DNA from: Pseudomonas sp. R84
GTDB lineage: Bacteria > Pseudomonadota > Gammaproteobacteria > Pseudomonadales > Pseudomonadaceae
DNA: 64,000 bases
NCBI RefSeq assembly: GCF_009834515.1
Contig: NZ_CP019426.1
Location: 4,143,501-4,207,500, forward strand
Direction of reading: 5' to 3'
Positions within the stretch are counted from its first letter, which is position 1. Each line of letters begins with the position of its first letter. Under the pieces are notes generated by a model that was not told where the DNA came from, did no database searches, and saw only the letters and a list, made by a program, of their open reading frames with translations. Below are positions 11,471 through 24,128 of this stretch, piece by piece. A program made the position numbers and the translations under genes.

Positions 11471-11992
11471 TTAGCGTAGAGGCAGCATCAGGGTTATAGG
11501 GGAAATGTCGGGGCACGGAATGAATCCCGCGTACTTGATATAAAAGCTCGACAGCCGATCATTCAAGGGATGAACAATTATTGCGCTGGATCCGATCGAC
11601 TGAGACGCGTTGAGGGCTCTTTCAATCGCATCTTGCAGTAAATCGACAGCGAAACCTTGGCCCTGAGCTTCGCGCGTTACCCCCATACGCCCCAATAGAG
11701 TTACCGGATGGACACTGGGCGAATTGCGTTGACTGCTCTTCGGCATGACGCTGGCACGGGCGACTGATCCGCTGGAGAGAGTGTAATAGGCCATCACATT
11801 CGACGTGCCTTTGAGGCAACTGACGTACACAACAGCCTGCTTGGTGGATTGGGCTTTTCGCGCCTTCCTCTGCAGGTAATGGTCAATGGTCACCTCACCA
11901 GAATCGAAAGCATTGAGCTCGTGTAGGTCGTTGAGCTTCTCGGGGGCGGTCAACTCCAACGTTTTGGACGTGCGAGCAGTTGGTGCAGGCAT
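11471..11992 (-). CDS. GNAT-family toxin, TacT-like
   Basis: Predicted acetyltransferase toxin of a type II toxin-antitoxin pair. Members of this family acetylate aminoacyl-tRNA and halt translation. 173 residues. The N-terminal pattern LTAPEKLNDLHELNAFDSGE and the acetyl-CoA loop GVTREAQGQGFAVDLL (about residues 112-127) fit the family. The start overlaps the upstream antitoxin gene by 43 bases and has GAGG six bases before the ATG. The exact target is not readable from sequence. Confidence 0.9.
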   Translation of the reverse strand: MPAPTARTSKTLELTAPEKLNDLHELNAFDSGEVTIDHYLQRKARKAQSTKQAVVYVSCLKGTSNVMAYYTLSSGSVARASVMPKSSQRNSPSVHPVTLLGRMGVTREAQGQGFAVDLLQDAIERALNASQSIGSSAIIVHPLNDRLSSFYIKYAGFIPCPDISPITLMLPLR

Positions 11993-12240
11993 TCGTTACC
12001 TCGAGCCGGATTGGCTTCAATAGCCTGTTCGAATGCATCAAATGCGCTGTCGTCGAGAAGGAACAGTCGTTTATCCAGAATCACCTCTTCAGCTTTTTGG
12101 CAGGCAGCTTCCAGGATAAAACTTGTGCGATCACGACCAGACATGGCGGCTGCCAAATCGATCAGATTACGTTTCTTTTCGTCCGCTCTCATGTTGATTG
12201 GAACGGGTTTGGATTTTTCAACGCTTTCAGTTGTGGACAT
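11950..12240 (-). CDS. DUF1778 ribbon-helix-helix antitoxin
   Basis: Antitoxin partner of the downstream GNAT toxin. 96 residues. The N-terminal PINMRADEKKRNLIDLAAAM segment is a ribbon-helix-helix DNA-binding fold and the C-terminal half is expected to wrap the toxin. Gene order (antitoxin first, 43-base overlap) is the family norm. Antitoxins of this type usually repress their own promoter. Possible operator symmetry lies about 200 bases upstream at 12435-12480. Confidence 0.9.
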   Translation of the reverse strand: MSTTESVEKSKPVPINMRADEKKRNLIDLAAAMSGRDRTSFILEAACQKAEEVILDKRLFLLDDSAFDAFEQAIEANPARGNECLHQLLARPKRWS

Positions 12241-12434
12241 TTGTTCTGTTTCCCATCTGGGTAGGTGATGTTGGAACTGGAGCCTCCTTATGGCGTTAGC
12301 ACATCAGCTTTTGTTTACTTTTCATTTTCTGACTCCTTGAGTGGCCCGGAGAGGTTTAGGCCATGCTCTTAACGTGAGATCTAACGTTTGAGGTGCGAAG
12401 CCATGTGAGCAGCTTCGGAGTCGATTCTATACCG

Positions 12435-12480
12435 ACCGTGTAGCTAATGCATATACGCGTATAGCTTTCAGATACACGGT
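12435..12480. promoter_or_regulatory. Concentric dyad, possible operator
   Basis: A perfect 12-bp palindrome TATACGCGTATA (12452-12463) is framed by an 8-bp inverted repeat, ACCGTGTA at 12435 and TACACGGT at 12473. Both share the same centre of symmetry. The stretch 12241-12529 has no gene. The dyad is an attractive binding site for the ribbon-helix-helix antitoxin, but it lies far (about 195 bases) from that start codon and could instead serve a promoter of its own. Confidence 0.45.
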
Positions 12481-12529
12481 CATTTTATTTAGTCTGGCGA
12501 GAAAGAGATCCTCGCCAAAGGACCTTTGC

Positions 12530-12910
12530 CTACGTCGTGACCTCCACGTTATCCAGCGCTTTGTTCACCGCCAGTTCACCGAGCATGACCACCTGCGCGA
12601 TACCCAGCAGGGTCTTGCGATGGGTGCCGCCCAGCAATGCGGCGAAGTCACCGAGCATCACCGTGGCCGAGGCCAGGGATTCGCTGGCGTTGGCCAGTAG
12701 TGATTCGGTGTCGGCTTTGGGATTGACCAGGAACATCTGGTTGGGGATGTACGGTGCGGACATGATGGCGGCTGAGGGTTTGAGGTAGAAGTCGAGGGCG
12801 CGGTCGGCGGCTTCGTGGAGTTTTCGGGTGTCGACGGAGGCGTAGGGGGATGTTGAGTTGGCGTCGGGGATTGCGTCTGCTTCGGGGGGATTTGGGGTTG
12901 GCTTTTTCAT
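12530..12910 (-). CDS. DUF6124 family protein
   Basis: 126 residues from the ATG at 12910; a second possible ATG lies three codons upstream at 12919. The sequence shows the family signature: proline-rich start MKKPTPNPPE, then SPYASVDTRKLHEAADRALDFYL, then ESLLANASESLASATVMLGDFA and a helical end. No signal peptide or membrane segment is visible. Function is not established. In Pseudomonas, members of this family are often regulated by the Gac/Rsm network or linked to biofilm, but nothing here proves that. The upstream leader is strongly structured. Confidence 0.8.
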   Translation of the reverse strand: MKKPTPNPPEADAIPDANSTSPYASVDTRKLHEAADRALDFYLKPSAAIMSAPYIPNQMFLVNPKADTESLLANASESLASATVMLGDFAALLGGTHRKTLLGIAQVVMLGELAVNKALDNVEVTT

Positions 12911-12919
12911 AAGGTTCAT

Positions 12920-13221
12920 CTTCTGTTCTGAAAGTGGAGCTGGCCCATTCGGTTCCAATCGAAAGGGTGGCAGCTGTACGCAGGTTGGAACCCGGGGAAC
13001 AGAAAACCCGACAGACTCGAAGTCTCCCGCGCACAGCTGCCATAACGAACTGCATACCATCAAAGGTGTGCAAGCATACGTCATGAAAAGTGCTTTCGCT
13101 TTCTGTAAAGCCACGGGGTTCCAATCCCGATCGCTGAATTGGCAGCGACCCCCACAGGCTAGAGAGCTGACGTCCGACGGACAACCTGAAAACATTGTGG
13201 GAAGGTTCCGCACTTCCCACA
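12920..13221 (-). other. Structured non-coding leader upstream of the DUF6124 gene
   Basis: No convincing gene. The stretch holds several nested inverted repeats: GGCAGCTGT (12969) with ACAGCTGCC (13033); AGACTCGAAGTCT (13012-13024); and TGTGGGAAG (13196) with CTTCCCACA (13213). Two copies of GGTTCCAATC occur (12951, 13118). It may be a long 5' leader or an unannotated small RNA. Confidence 0.4.
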
Positions 13222-13257
13222 CAACCTTTAAACATCACGAATTGAAATACGCATCGT

Positions 13258-14540
13258 GATATTGCAATTCGACCCCTGTAGATACTCTGTTCACGGTCAA
13301 GCTTTTGCGAGATCTTTTGCGCAAAAAAGCTTGGCCGTATTGAAATCTTCGCCGGCTCGCATGCAGGCCCACAAGCCGGTCAGGTATTTGCGCATGACGG
13401 CGACGATAGCCTGCATCTTTCTCTTCCCTCGCCCGATCAACGCTTCGTAAAAGGCTTTCACGTTGCTGTCGCAACGTATGGCAGTCAGCGCTGGCATGTA
13501 CATCGCTGAACGTAGGTAGGTGTTTCCGCCCTTACTTATCCGCCCAGGTTTATCGATGCTGGTACCTGATTGCGTAAGCCGCACATCGAGTCCTGCATGT
13601 CGGCTGACCTGCGCGGACTTAAGTGTCACTGGCAAGGTCGTCAATTCAGCCAGTGCCGCAAATACTGAAATTTCGCCCATGCCCGGCGCTGCGATCATGT
13701 GCCCAAACTGGGCGCTTAGCGTCGGGCAGTTGTCGATCAGCGCCCGACCTGCGAGCCTGAAACGCTCGATTCGCTTGTCAAAAGCTTCAATGGCTTCTTC
13801 TTCGTCTTCAATCAGCATTTTCACGGTTGTTTGAGTAGCTTTCAGCGCATGCAGCTCGTTCTTGGCTCGGGTGCGATGACACGTCAAACGATTGATATGC
13901 CTTCCGATAGCCCGCAGTTCCAACTGTATGGTCGTGGGCGGCGTCCACAATTTTGGGCTCATGCGTTCGCCGTATTCGGCTAGCAACTGGGCATCGATCG
14001 CATCGGTTTTGCTGTTTTTCAGCATCAGCTTGGCAAAGTTATGAAAGCTCTTCGGGTTGATAACCGAAACGGGCAAACCCGCCGCGGTGAGCTCCATGGC
14101 CAAATCCAGGTAATAGATGCCGGTGGCCTCCATCACTACGGATAAAGGCTTGAGCTCGAGCAACCTGTTGACCGCTGCTTTGCGCCCGGCGGGTGTTTGG
14201 TCGATGTTGCAGGCCCCTGCAAAACGGCCGTCGTTGCGCCAGCCCATGGCGGTCGTGCGAGACCCCACATCCAAACCGACATGCATGCTCATGCTTTCAA
14301 CTCCGAGTGAACTGGGTTAGAAATGCATCCTGGTTCCCCTGACCTCGAACTTCATGCCACTGCAACCTTGTAATGCGAAGTCCGACTTGTCGGCTTCTCG
14401 ATACTCTTCGTGGTGGGCAATGAGGCGGGGGGACCTCTCTACAGACAAGGTCAGGAGCAAGTCCTGCCTTTAGGAGCGATCGGTCTCCCCCAGAAACACA
14501 TCTTCGTATGTCCGCACCAGCGAGCTTAGATCTCAATTGA
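13258..14540 (-). mobile_element. IS110-family insertion sequence, ends approximate
   Basis: The element contains the single transposase gene at 13297-14292 and a non-coding 5' flank of about 245 bases on the right (14293-14540). IS110-group elements carry such a 5' flank, which in known members encodes the bridge RNA that guides target choice. These elements leave no classical terminal repeats or target duplications, so the borders given are estimates from the loss of gene-like content. Confidence 0.6.
13297..14292 (-). CDS. IS110-family transposase (DEDD recombinase)
   Basis: 331 residues, full length for the family. The N-terminal RuvC-like domain shows the DEDD residues D8 (GLDVG), E55 (MEATG), D97 and D100 (KTDAID). 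The C-terminal Transposase_20 domain contains APGMGEISVFAAL and the RISKGGNTYLRSAMYM motif with the likely catalytic serine. The ATG has GGAG eight bases upstream. The frame is uninterrupted, so the element may be active. Confidence 0.95.
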   Translation of the reverse strand: MSMHVGLDVGSRTTAMGWRNDGRFAGACNIDQTPAGRKAAVNRLLELKPLSVVMEATGIYYLDLAMELTAAGLPVSVINPKSFHNFAKLMLKNSKTDAIDAQLLAEYGERMSPKLWTPPTTIQLELRAIGRHINRLTCHRTRAKNELHALKATQTTVKMLIEDEEEAIEAFDKRIERFRLAGRALIDNCPTLSAQFGHMIAAPGMGEISVFAALAELTTLPVTLKSAQVSRHAGLDVRLTQSGTSIDKPGRISKGGNTYLRSAMYMPALTAIRCDSNVKAFYEALIGRGKRKMQAIVAVMRKYLTGLWACMRAGEDFNTAKLFCAKDLAKA

Positions 14541-14561
14541 CTGGTGTGAGGGCAACATACA

Positions 14562-14640
14562 AGGAGCTGCCGAAGGCTGCGATCTTTTGATCTTGATCTT
14601 TAGAATCAAAGTCAAAAGATCGCAGCCTTCGGCAGCTCCT
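14562..14640. repeat. Perfect 29-bp inverted repeat (Pseudomonas intergenic repeat)
   Basis: The arms at 14562-14590 and 14612-14640, starting AGGAGCTGCCGAAGGCTGCG, are exact reverse complements with a 21-base centre. The sequence type (GCTGCCGAAGGCTGCGATC) is a frequent intergenic repeat in fluorescent pseudomonads. It abuts the 5' flank of the IS110 element. The intergenic stretch 14293-14669 otherwise holds only that flank. Confidence 0.8.
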
Positions 14641-14669
14641 ACACGGGGCCGCGTTCTGGCGTGGCGGAT

Positions 14670-15002
14670 TCAGCTCCCGCCGTTTCGGCACACGCCCATC
14701 ACGTTGTACTTGATGGTATTGATCTGACCTTTGGAGTCCTCGTAGGTCATCGCGGTGGGCACCACTTTGCACGCAGGCTGCGGCTTCACCACACTCACCA
14801 CTTTGACCACGTCCAGCTTCATTCCGTATTCGTAATCCTTCACCGCCGGCGGCGCTTTGCCCTGGTTGGCGGCGTACTGTTCCATGGCTTTGCTGTTGGC
14901 GCTGAGCGCGCGTTCAAAGGTGCGGTCACCACCGCCTTCGGCCAGCACATTCGCAGACATCGCCATTACGCCGACGAACGCGATCCACTTGAGCATGTTC
15001 AT
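14670..15002 (-). CDS. Small secreted DUF2790 protein with PtrA-like N terminus
   Basis: 110 residues from the ATG at 15002, which has AAGGA seven bases upstream; another ATG at 15008 is badly spaced. A signal peptide ends at NVLA. The mature start EGGGDRTFERALSANSKAMEQYA resembles the next gene. The C-terminal half (DYEYGMKLDVVKVVSV...CKVVPTAMTYEDSKGQ...VMGVC) is the DUF2790 domain with two cysteines. It is probably periplasmic. It is the downstream gene of a pair with 15083-15286 (80-base gap). Its closeness to czc genes and the PtrA likeness suggest a metal response, which is inference. Confidence 0.8.
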   Translation of the reverse strand: MNMLKWIAFVGVMAMSANVLAEGGGDRTFERALSANSKAMEQYAANQGKAPPAVKDYEYGMKLDVVKVVSVVKPQPACKVVPTAMTYEDSKGQINTIKYNVMGVCRNGGS

Positions 15003-15082
15003 ATCCATTTCCTTCCCGTCCGGGCTTGAAAAAAAAGCCCGGCATCGATGCGCGATGAAGGGCTTGTTCAGGTGCAGCAGGC

Positions 15083-15286
15083 TTACAGATCGCGGGTTTT
15101 GTCGTCTTTCTTGTCGTTGACGACAACCGGGTTGCCAGCGGCTTTTTCCTTGGCGACGAACAACTCCATGGAGCGGTCGTTGCTGGTCATCATCCGTTCG
15201 AAAGTGCGGTCGCCACCGCCTTCGGCCAAGGCCACGGAAGAGATCGCCAACGCCACAACAAAAGTACCCATCTGTACGATTTTCAT
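15083..15286 (-). CDS. Small secreted PtrA-like protein
   Basis: 67 residues from the ATG at 15286, preceded by GAGGA seven bases upstream. The signal peptide ends at SVALA. The mature protein begins EGGGDRTFERMMTSNDRSMEL and is short, charged and free of cysteine. This matches the 'co-regulatory protein PtrA N-terminal' family; PtrA of P. aeruginosa is copper-inducible. It shares its N-terminal block with the neighbour at 14670-15002, suggesting duplication and domain change. A 17-bp box also found before czcC lies 73-89 bases upstream. Confidence 0.75.
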   Translation of the reverse strand: MKIVQMGTFVVALAISSVALAEGGGDRTFERMMTSNDRSMELFVAKEKAAGNPVVVNDKKDDKTRDL

Positions 15287-15358
15287 CTTTGATTCCTCGT
15301 TTAAGTAACTGACGGGATCAAGGTAACAATCCGAACCTATCGTCACGGTGGCGGGGAA

Positions 15359-15375
15359 ATTACATATCCGTTATC
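15359..15375 (-). promoter_or_regulatory. Candidate CzcR/CopR-type box before the PtrA-like gene
   Basis: ATTACATATCCGTTATC. It matches the box before czcC (21236-21252) at 16 of 17 positions and lies in the same orientation relative to the gene. The two half sites (TTACA, TTATC) are 11 bases apart, as usual for OmpR-family regulators. Confidence 0.6.
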
Positions 15376-15410
15376 TCCCGGACACACTTCTGAAGTCGAA
15401 CACAAAACCT

Positions 15411-15497
15411 GTAGGAGTGAGCCTGCTCGCGATAGCGGTGGGTCAGTCAATGTAGATCTGCCTGATAGACCGCTATCGCGATCAGGCTCACTCCTAC
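15411..15497. repeat. REPIN (inverted pair of REPs)
   Basis: Left arm GTAGGAGTGAGCCTGCTCGC and right arm ending GCTCACTCCTAC, both continuing into GATAGCGGT/ACCGCTATC. It lies between the PtrA-like gene and the end of czcA. Confidence 0.9.
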
Positions 15498-15509
15498 AGA
15501 GGGGATTAC

Positions 15510-19861
<4,352 letters not shown>

Positions 19862-19910
19862 GGAAACTCCTCTGCGCCGAGCCATCGCGCAGTTGTCTGA
19901 AAAGTGAAAT

Positions 19911-21158
19911 TCAACGGCCGACGCTGAGGTCGCCGAAGATCCGTTCGATGCGTACGCGGGCGTCGGTGGCTTCGCTGACGGCCTGGATGTACTGGCTACG
20001 AGCGCTGATCAATGTTCGTTGCGCATCGAGCACATCGAGGAAGCCGAACTTGCCCATTTCGAATCCGCGTGTGGCGCTGTCGACCGCACTTTGCGCGGCG
20101 GGCAGGATGGTCTGGTTGAACGCAGTGACTTCGCCGTTGGCGGTCTGCCATTGCTCAAGGCTGGTCTGGACTTCCGTGCGCAATCGCAGCTCGGTGGCGT
20201 TGCGCAGATCCCGCGCCTGATCGGTGCGGCGCGCGGCCGCGAGCACATTGCCCTGATTGCGGTTGAACAGCGGAATCGGCATCGACAGCCCGACGACGTT
20301 GACGCGTTCGCGCTCGGTTTCGCTGTATTGGCTGCCGATGCTCACGGTGAGGTCGGGAATGCGCTGGGACTTTTCCAGGCCCAACGATGCTTCACGCTGA
20401 TCGATCTGCAGTTTGGCCAGACGCAGTTCGGCGGTCTCGTTCAAGCGCTCGAGCAATCGTGTCGGTGGAGGAACGGCCGGCATGCTTTGCGTGGGTGCCT
20501 GCACCTTGGCCGACGTCGGCAACGGTGCGCCCATGACCTGCGCCAACTGCTGATAGGCAGTGGCCTGATCGCGTTCGGCGCGGCTCAGCTCCAAGCGCAC
20601 TTCCGAAAGTTGCACTTGTGCTCGAGTACCTTCGACCGGCGACGACTTACCCGCCTCGATTCGCCCCTGCGCCACACGCAAACCGTGCTCGGCCAATTGC
20701 AGGGATTGCCGGGACAGCTGCAAGCGTTGCTGCGCGGTTTGGGCGCTGTTGAACGCCTGAATCACATCGGCGCGCAATGCATTGCGTTTGCGCTCCAGTT
20801 CGATGCCGGCAGCATCCTGCGCACGGCTGGCGACATCGATGCGTGCGCCGCGTTTGCCGCCCAGTTCGATCGGCTGACTGAGCATGACCGTGGTGGTGCG
20901 TGAGTCACGGCGGGTGTCTTCGGCTTCCCACGACACTTCAGGGTTGGGGATCAGGCCGGCCTGTTGGCGGTCACCTTCGGCGATGCCGATTTCCCACTGC
21001 GCAGCGGCCAGTTCCGGGTTGCCGGTGAAGGCGCTTTGCAGGGCTTGGTCCAGCGTCAGGGTCGATGCGTTTGCAAGGCCGGCGCTGGCCAACAACACCA
21101 GGCCGCTGACTGTTTTTTTCAGGCGTGATTGCGCCGTCAGTTTTATTAAACCGGGCAA
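19911..21158 (-). CDS. czcC: Outer-membrane channel CzcC
   Basis: TolC-like outer-membrane factor of the czc efflux complex. About 415 residues. No ATG start fits: a TTG at 21158 has AAAGGAAG seven bases upstream and is preferred, while a TTG at 21179 has a weaker site. A signal peptide ends at GLANA. Two long helical repeats with the usual OEP pattern follow (LTLDQALQSAFTGNPELAAA and a second copy). First gene of the czcCBA operon; czcB follows after 49 bases. Confidence 0.92.
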   Translation of the reverse strand: MPGLIKLTAQSRLKKTVSGLVLLASAGLANASTLTLDQALQSAFTGNPELAAAQWEIGIAEGDRQQAGLIPNPEVSWEAEDTRRDSRTTTVMLSQPIELGGKRGARIDVASRAQDAAGIELERKRNALRADVIQAFNSAQTAQQRLQLSRQSLQLAEHGLRVAQGRIEAGKSSPVEGTRAQVQLSEVRLELSRAERDQATAYQQLAQVMGAPLPTSAKVQAPTQSMPAVPPPTRLLERLNETAELRLAKLQIDQREASLGLEKSQRIPDLTVSIGSQYSETERERVNVVGLSMPIPLFNRNQGNVLAAARRTDQARDLRNATELRLRTEVQTSLEQWQTANGEVTAFNQTILPAAQSAVDSATRGFEMGKFGFLDVLDAQRTLISARSQYIQAVSEATDARVRIERIFGDLSVGR

Positions 21159-21235
21159 TGGAAGACTTCCTTTATTCAAGAATCTCGGATGCCGCCACGG
21201 TAGGGTTTTGAACTTATCGACAAGGTGACTGGAAC

Positions 21236-21252
21236 ATTACAAATCCGTTATC
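21236..21252 (-). promoter_or_regulatory. Candidate CzcR/CopR-type box before czcC
   Basis: ATTACAAATCCGTTATC, a near copy of the box at 15359-15375. It sits between czcC and the divergent regulator genes czcRS. The 535-base gap 21159-21693 contains this box, a MITE-like repeat and no gene. Confidence 0.6.
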
Positions 21253-21470
21253 CACGGTTTGCCGAAGTTGTTTTGTTCTAGGATGCGAAGTGCTGGCGGC
21301 GTTATCGAAATACATCGAAACAAATGCGCGTTAGTTATCTGCTGAATTGCACTTGTGTGAATCGAAGTCATGGGATTTTTGCGGCTCGCGCTGCGACCGA
21401 CTGTCGCAGATCACTGGTTTAGAGCGTTTGATCGTTGACCCTGTAGCCGCTACAACCTTTATTGTGCCGC

Positions 21471-21646
21471 CTCCCCTCACCCCAGCTCTCTCCCGGAGGG
21501 AGAGGGAGCCGACCGAGGTGTCTGACACTTTCCATCGACCTGTTACATCAAATCGATTATGGATTCAGTGAGGTTTTTTCACGTCGGCGTAGTTCCGAAA
21601 TATCCCACGCTCAGTCCCCTCTCCTTCTGGGAGAGGGTTAGGGTGA
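21471..21646. repeat. MITE-like repeat, copy A
   Basis: About 176 bases between terminal inverted repeats of the form CCCTCACCCCAGCTCTCTCC and GGGAGAGGGTTAGGGTGAGG. Internal landmarks shared with the other copies are GACCGAGGTGTCTG, TCGATTATGGATTCAG and GTCGGCGTA. It separates czcC from czcR. Confidence 0.75.
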
Positions 21647-21693
21647 GGGCCTTTTGTAATTAAATACCCATTAAATAAAAGTGGTGAAAGATC

Positions 21694-22368
21694 ATGCGAA
21701 TCCTTGTCGTCGAGGACGAGCTTAAAGCTGCCGAATACTTGCATCAGGGTTTGACCGAAAGTGGCTATGTCGTTGACCACGCCGCCACCGGCGCCGATGG
21801 TTTACACTTGGCGCAACAGCAGGCCTATGACCTGATTATTCTCGACGTGAACCTGCCGGAACTCGATGGTTGGGGCGTGCTGGAACAACTGCGTCGCACC
21901 CACTCCACACGGGTGATGATGCTCACCGCGCGCGGGCGTCTGGCCGACAAGATTCGTGGCCTCGATCTGGGCGCCGACGATTATCTGGTCAAGCCGTTCG
22001 AGTTTCCCGAACTGCTGGCGCGGGTGCGCACCTTGATGCGTCGCAGCGAAAACATCCCGGTGCCGCAGGTCCTGAAAGTCGCTGATCTGGAACTCGATCC
22101 GGGCCGCCATCGCGCGTTTCGCGGCGCGCAGCGTATTGACCTGACCACCAAGGAGTTCGCCCTGCTGCATTTGCTGATGCGCCAGTCCGGCGAAGTGCTG
22201 ACGCGCACGCAGATCATCTCGCTGGTGTGGGACATGAATTTCGACTGCGACACCAATGTGGTCGAGGTGTCGATCCGCCGTTTGCGGGCGAAGATCGACG
22301 ACCCGTTCAACAGCAAACTGATTCACACCCTGCGCGGTGTCGGCTACGTGCTGGAGGCACGGGAATGA
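21694..22368 (+). CDS. czcR: Heavy-metal response regulator, OmpR family
   Basis: Transcription regulator of metal-efflux genes. 224 residues: receiver domain with phospho-acceptor D51 and the K of VKPFEF, then a winged-helix domain (about 125-222). The high similarity to CzcR/CopR/CusR and the divergent czcCBA operon support the call; which metal it senses (Zn/Cd or Cu) is not certain. The stop overlaps the kinase ATG by 4 bases. Confidence 0.92.
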   Translation: MRILVVEDELKAAEYLHQGLTESGYVVDHAATGADGLHLAQQQAYDLIILDVNLPELDGWGVLEQLRRTHSTRVMMLTARGRLADKIRGLDLGADDYLVKPFEFPELLARVRTLMRRSENIPVPQVLKVADLELDPGRHRAFRGAQRIDLTTKEFALLHLLMRQSGEVLTRTQIISLVWDMNFDCDTNVVEVSIRRLRAKIDDPFNSKLIHTLRGVGYVLEARE

Positions 22369-23798
22369 AGCCCTCCAGCCTGTCGATGCGTCTCGGTTTG
22401 ACGGTGAGTATTCTCGGCGCGCTGCTGGTGGTGTTCCTGGCGATCCTTGCCTATTTCGCGTTGACCCATGAGCTCAATGCGCTGTCGCGCGACAGTCTCG
22501 AAAAGAAGATGGCGCAGGTCGAACACAGCTTGTCGCTGTACGTCGATGCCAATGAGATCAGCGGCAAGCCGCACATTTTGCTCGATCAGGTCATGGGCCA
22601 TGACAACCTGACGTTGACGATTTATGACCGCTTGAACCTGCGCTCGCCGCTGCTCAAATCCGGCAGCGGTTTGACCGATCCACGAGTTGAATTGAAAGCG
22701 GTGCGCTCGACCACTGATCAATTGACTTACTCCGACAGCATCGATGCCGAAGGGGCGAAATTCCTCACCGTGTCCAAGCTGATTCGTCTCAAGGACGGCA
22801 ACAGCGTGCCGGTGCTGCTGTCGATGGACAATGCCCATGATCAGGCTTTGCTCAGCGCGTATCTGCGCTCGACGCTGATTGCCTTGCCGTTGTTGCTGGT
22901 GTTTATCGGCCTGACCGCGTGGGGCGCGGTGCAGCGTGGTTTGGCGCCGCTGCGCGAGTTTCGCAAAGTGGCGGCGATGGTCTCGACCCAGGATCTGGAA
23001 CACCGGCTGTCCGTGGTGAACATGCCGCAGGAACTGAGTGAACTGGCGCAGGGCATCAACTTCATGCTGCATCGGCTGGACGCCGGGGTGCAGCAGTTGT
23101 CGCAGTTCTCTGATGACCTGGCGCATGAGTTGCGCACGCCGATCAACAATCTGATGGGCAAGGCGCAGGTCACGCTGTCGCGCGAGCGCTCGGTTGAGGA
23201 ATACAAAGATGTGCTGGTGTCGTGCACCGAGGAGCTGGAGCGCGTGGCGCGGATTGTTTCGGACATGCTGTTTCTGGCGCAGGTCAGTCATCCGTCGGCG
23301 CTGGCACCGTTTGAAGCGGTGGCGCTGGAGGTTGAAGTCGCGAAAGTGGCCGAGATGTTTTCGTTGTCGGCGCAGGATAAGAACATTCATTTGAATGTCG
23401 TTGGCAGTGCGACGGTGATGGGCGATCGGCTGATGATTCAGCGGGCGATTTCCAATCTGCTGTCCAACGCGCTGCGCCATTGCCCGAACGGAAAAACCGT
23501 GACGCTGCTGATTGAACAGAGTGCGACGCAGGCCTCCCTGCTGGTCAGCAACCCCGGCGCCGGGATTGAAGCGCAGCATTTGCCACATCTGTTCGACCGC
23601 TTCTACCGCGTCGACAGCAGCCGCTCGCGCTCGCAGGGCAGCACCGGGTTGGGACTGGCCATCGTCCGTTCGATCATGAGCCTGCATCAGGGCGTGGCGG
23701 AGGTGAAGAGTTTGCCGGGTGCGATGACCGTGTTCCGGCTTGGGTTTCCTGCGGTGCCGACAATGGCCCCTTCGCTTGCAGGCAAGCTCCCACAGTGA
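22365..23798 (+). CDS. czcS: Heavy-metal sensor histidine kinase
   Basis: Membrane kinase paired with the upstream regulator. 477 residues from the ATG at 22365. Two membrane helices (about 9-31 and 164-186) frame a periplasmic sensor loop. HAMP domain, HisKA with H254 (LAHELRTP), and HATPase_c with [20 protein letters not shown] follow. The last ~11 codons (from ATGGCCCCTTCGC) read through a REP-like sequence that supplies the stop codon, so the C-terminal tail is repeat-derived. Confidence 0.93.
   Translation: MKPSSLSMRLGLTVSILGALLVVFLAILAYFALTHELNALSRDSLEKKMAQVEHSLSLYVDANEISGKPHILLDQVMGHDNLTLTIYDRLNLRSPLLKSGSGLTDPRVELKAVRSTTDQLTYSDSIDAEGAKFLTVSKLIRLKDGNSVPVLLSMDNAHDQALLSAYLRSTLIALPLLLVFIGLTAWGAVQRGLAPLREFRKVAAMVSTQDLEHRLSVVNMPQELSELAQGINFMLHRLDAGVQQLSQFSDDLAHELRTPINNLMGKAQVTLSRERSVEEYKDVLVSCTEELERVARIVSDMLFLAQVSHPSALAPFEAVALEVEVAKVAEMFSLSAQDKNIHLNVVGSATVMGDRLMIQRAISNLLSNALRHCPNGKTVTLLIEQSATQASLLVSNPGAGIEAQHLPHLFDRFYRVDSSRSRSQGSTGLGLAIVRSIMSLHQGVAEVKSLPGAMTVFRLGFPAVPTMAPSLAGKLPQ
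23764..23797. repeat. REP-like sequence forming the end of the sensor kinase gene
   Basis: CCTTCGCTTGCAGGCAAGCTC followed by CCACAG is a REP of the TGCAGGCAAGCTCCCACAG type. A degenerate second unit lies at about 23843-23875 (TTCGCCCGCTTGCGATGGCGG). Apart from these, 23799-24089 shows no gene. Confidence 0.65.
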
Positions 23799-24089
23799 TT
23801 TGCGGGGTACTCAGGTTTGTGGGCACCACTGAAACCTGCAGGCCTTCGCCCGCTTGCGATGGCGGTGGGTCAGTCGACATTTTTGTACGATTTTTTACCG
23901 ATTTGCTCCCGTCCCCACACAAACGCCGAAAGCTCTCGCCGCAACCTCCGTTTTGTCCTACAGCCAGTTTTGAGTAGATAGCTCTATGGTGGAGGCCTTG
24001 GCAGATGGAATACCGACGAGAGGCTAAAAATGAACAGGGATATCGTTTGCGAATGGGCTGAAGAAGTCTATGGTTTGGCAGCGTTGAAA

Positions 24090-24115
24090 TATTCTGGCTA
24101 TATTTGTCCAGAATA
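24090..24115. promoter_or_regulatory. Operator-like inverted repeat before the Phd/PIN module
   Basis: Perfect 8-bp arms TATTCTGG and CCAGAATA with a 10-base AT-rich centre, 13 bases before the antitoxin ATG. The position suits autorepression by the Phd-type antitoxin. Confidence 0.6.
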
Positions 24116-24128
24116 CAGGGGTGAGCTG

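Noticed and set aside
13114..13150. GGGGTTCCAATCCCG reminiscent of a tRNA T-arm
   Set aside because: No acceptor, D or anticodon arm can be placed around it, and the T-loop lacks the TTCGA/TTCAA form.
12911..13222. Extended start for the DUF6124 protein at 13222
   Set aside because: The extra 104 codons are unlike the family and coincide with the structured leader.
24030..24128. N-terminal extension of the Phd antitoxin (MNRDIVCEWAEE...)
   Set aside because: It overlaps a perfect operator-like inverted repeat, does not resemble Phd proteins, and the ATG at 24129 has a better ribosome site.
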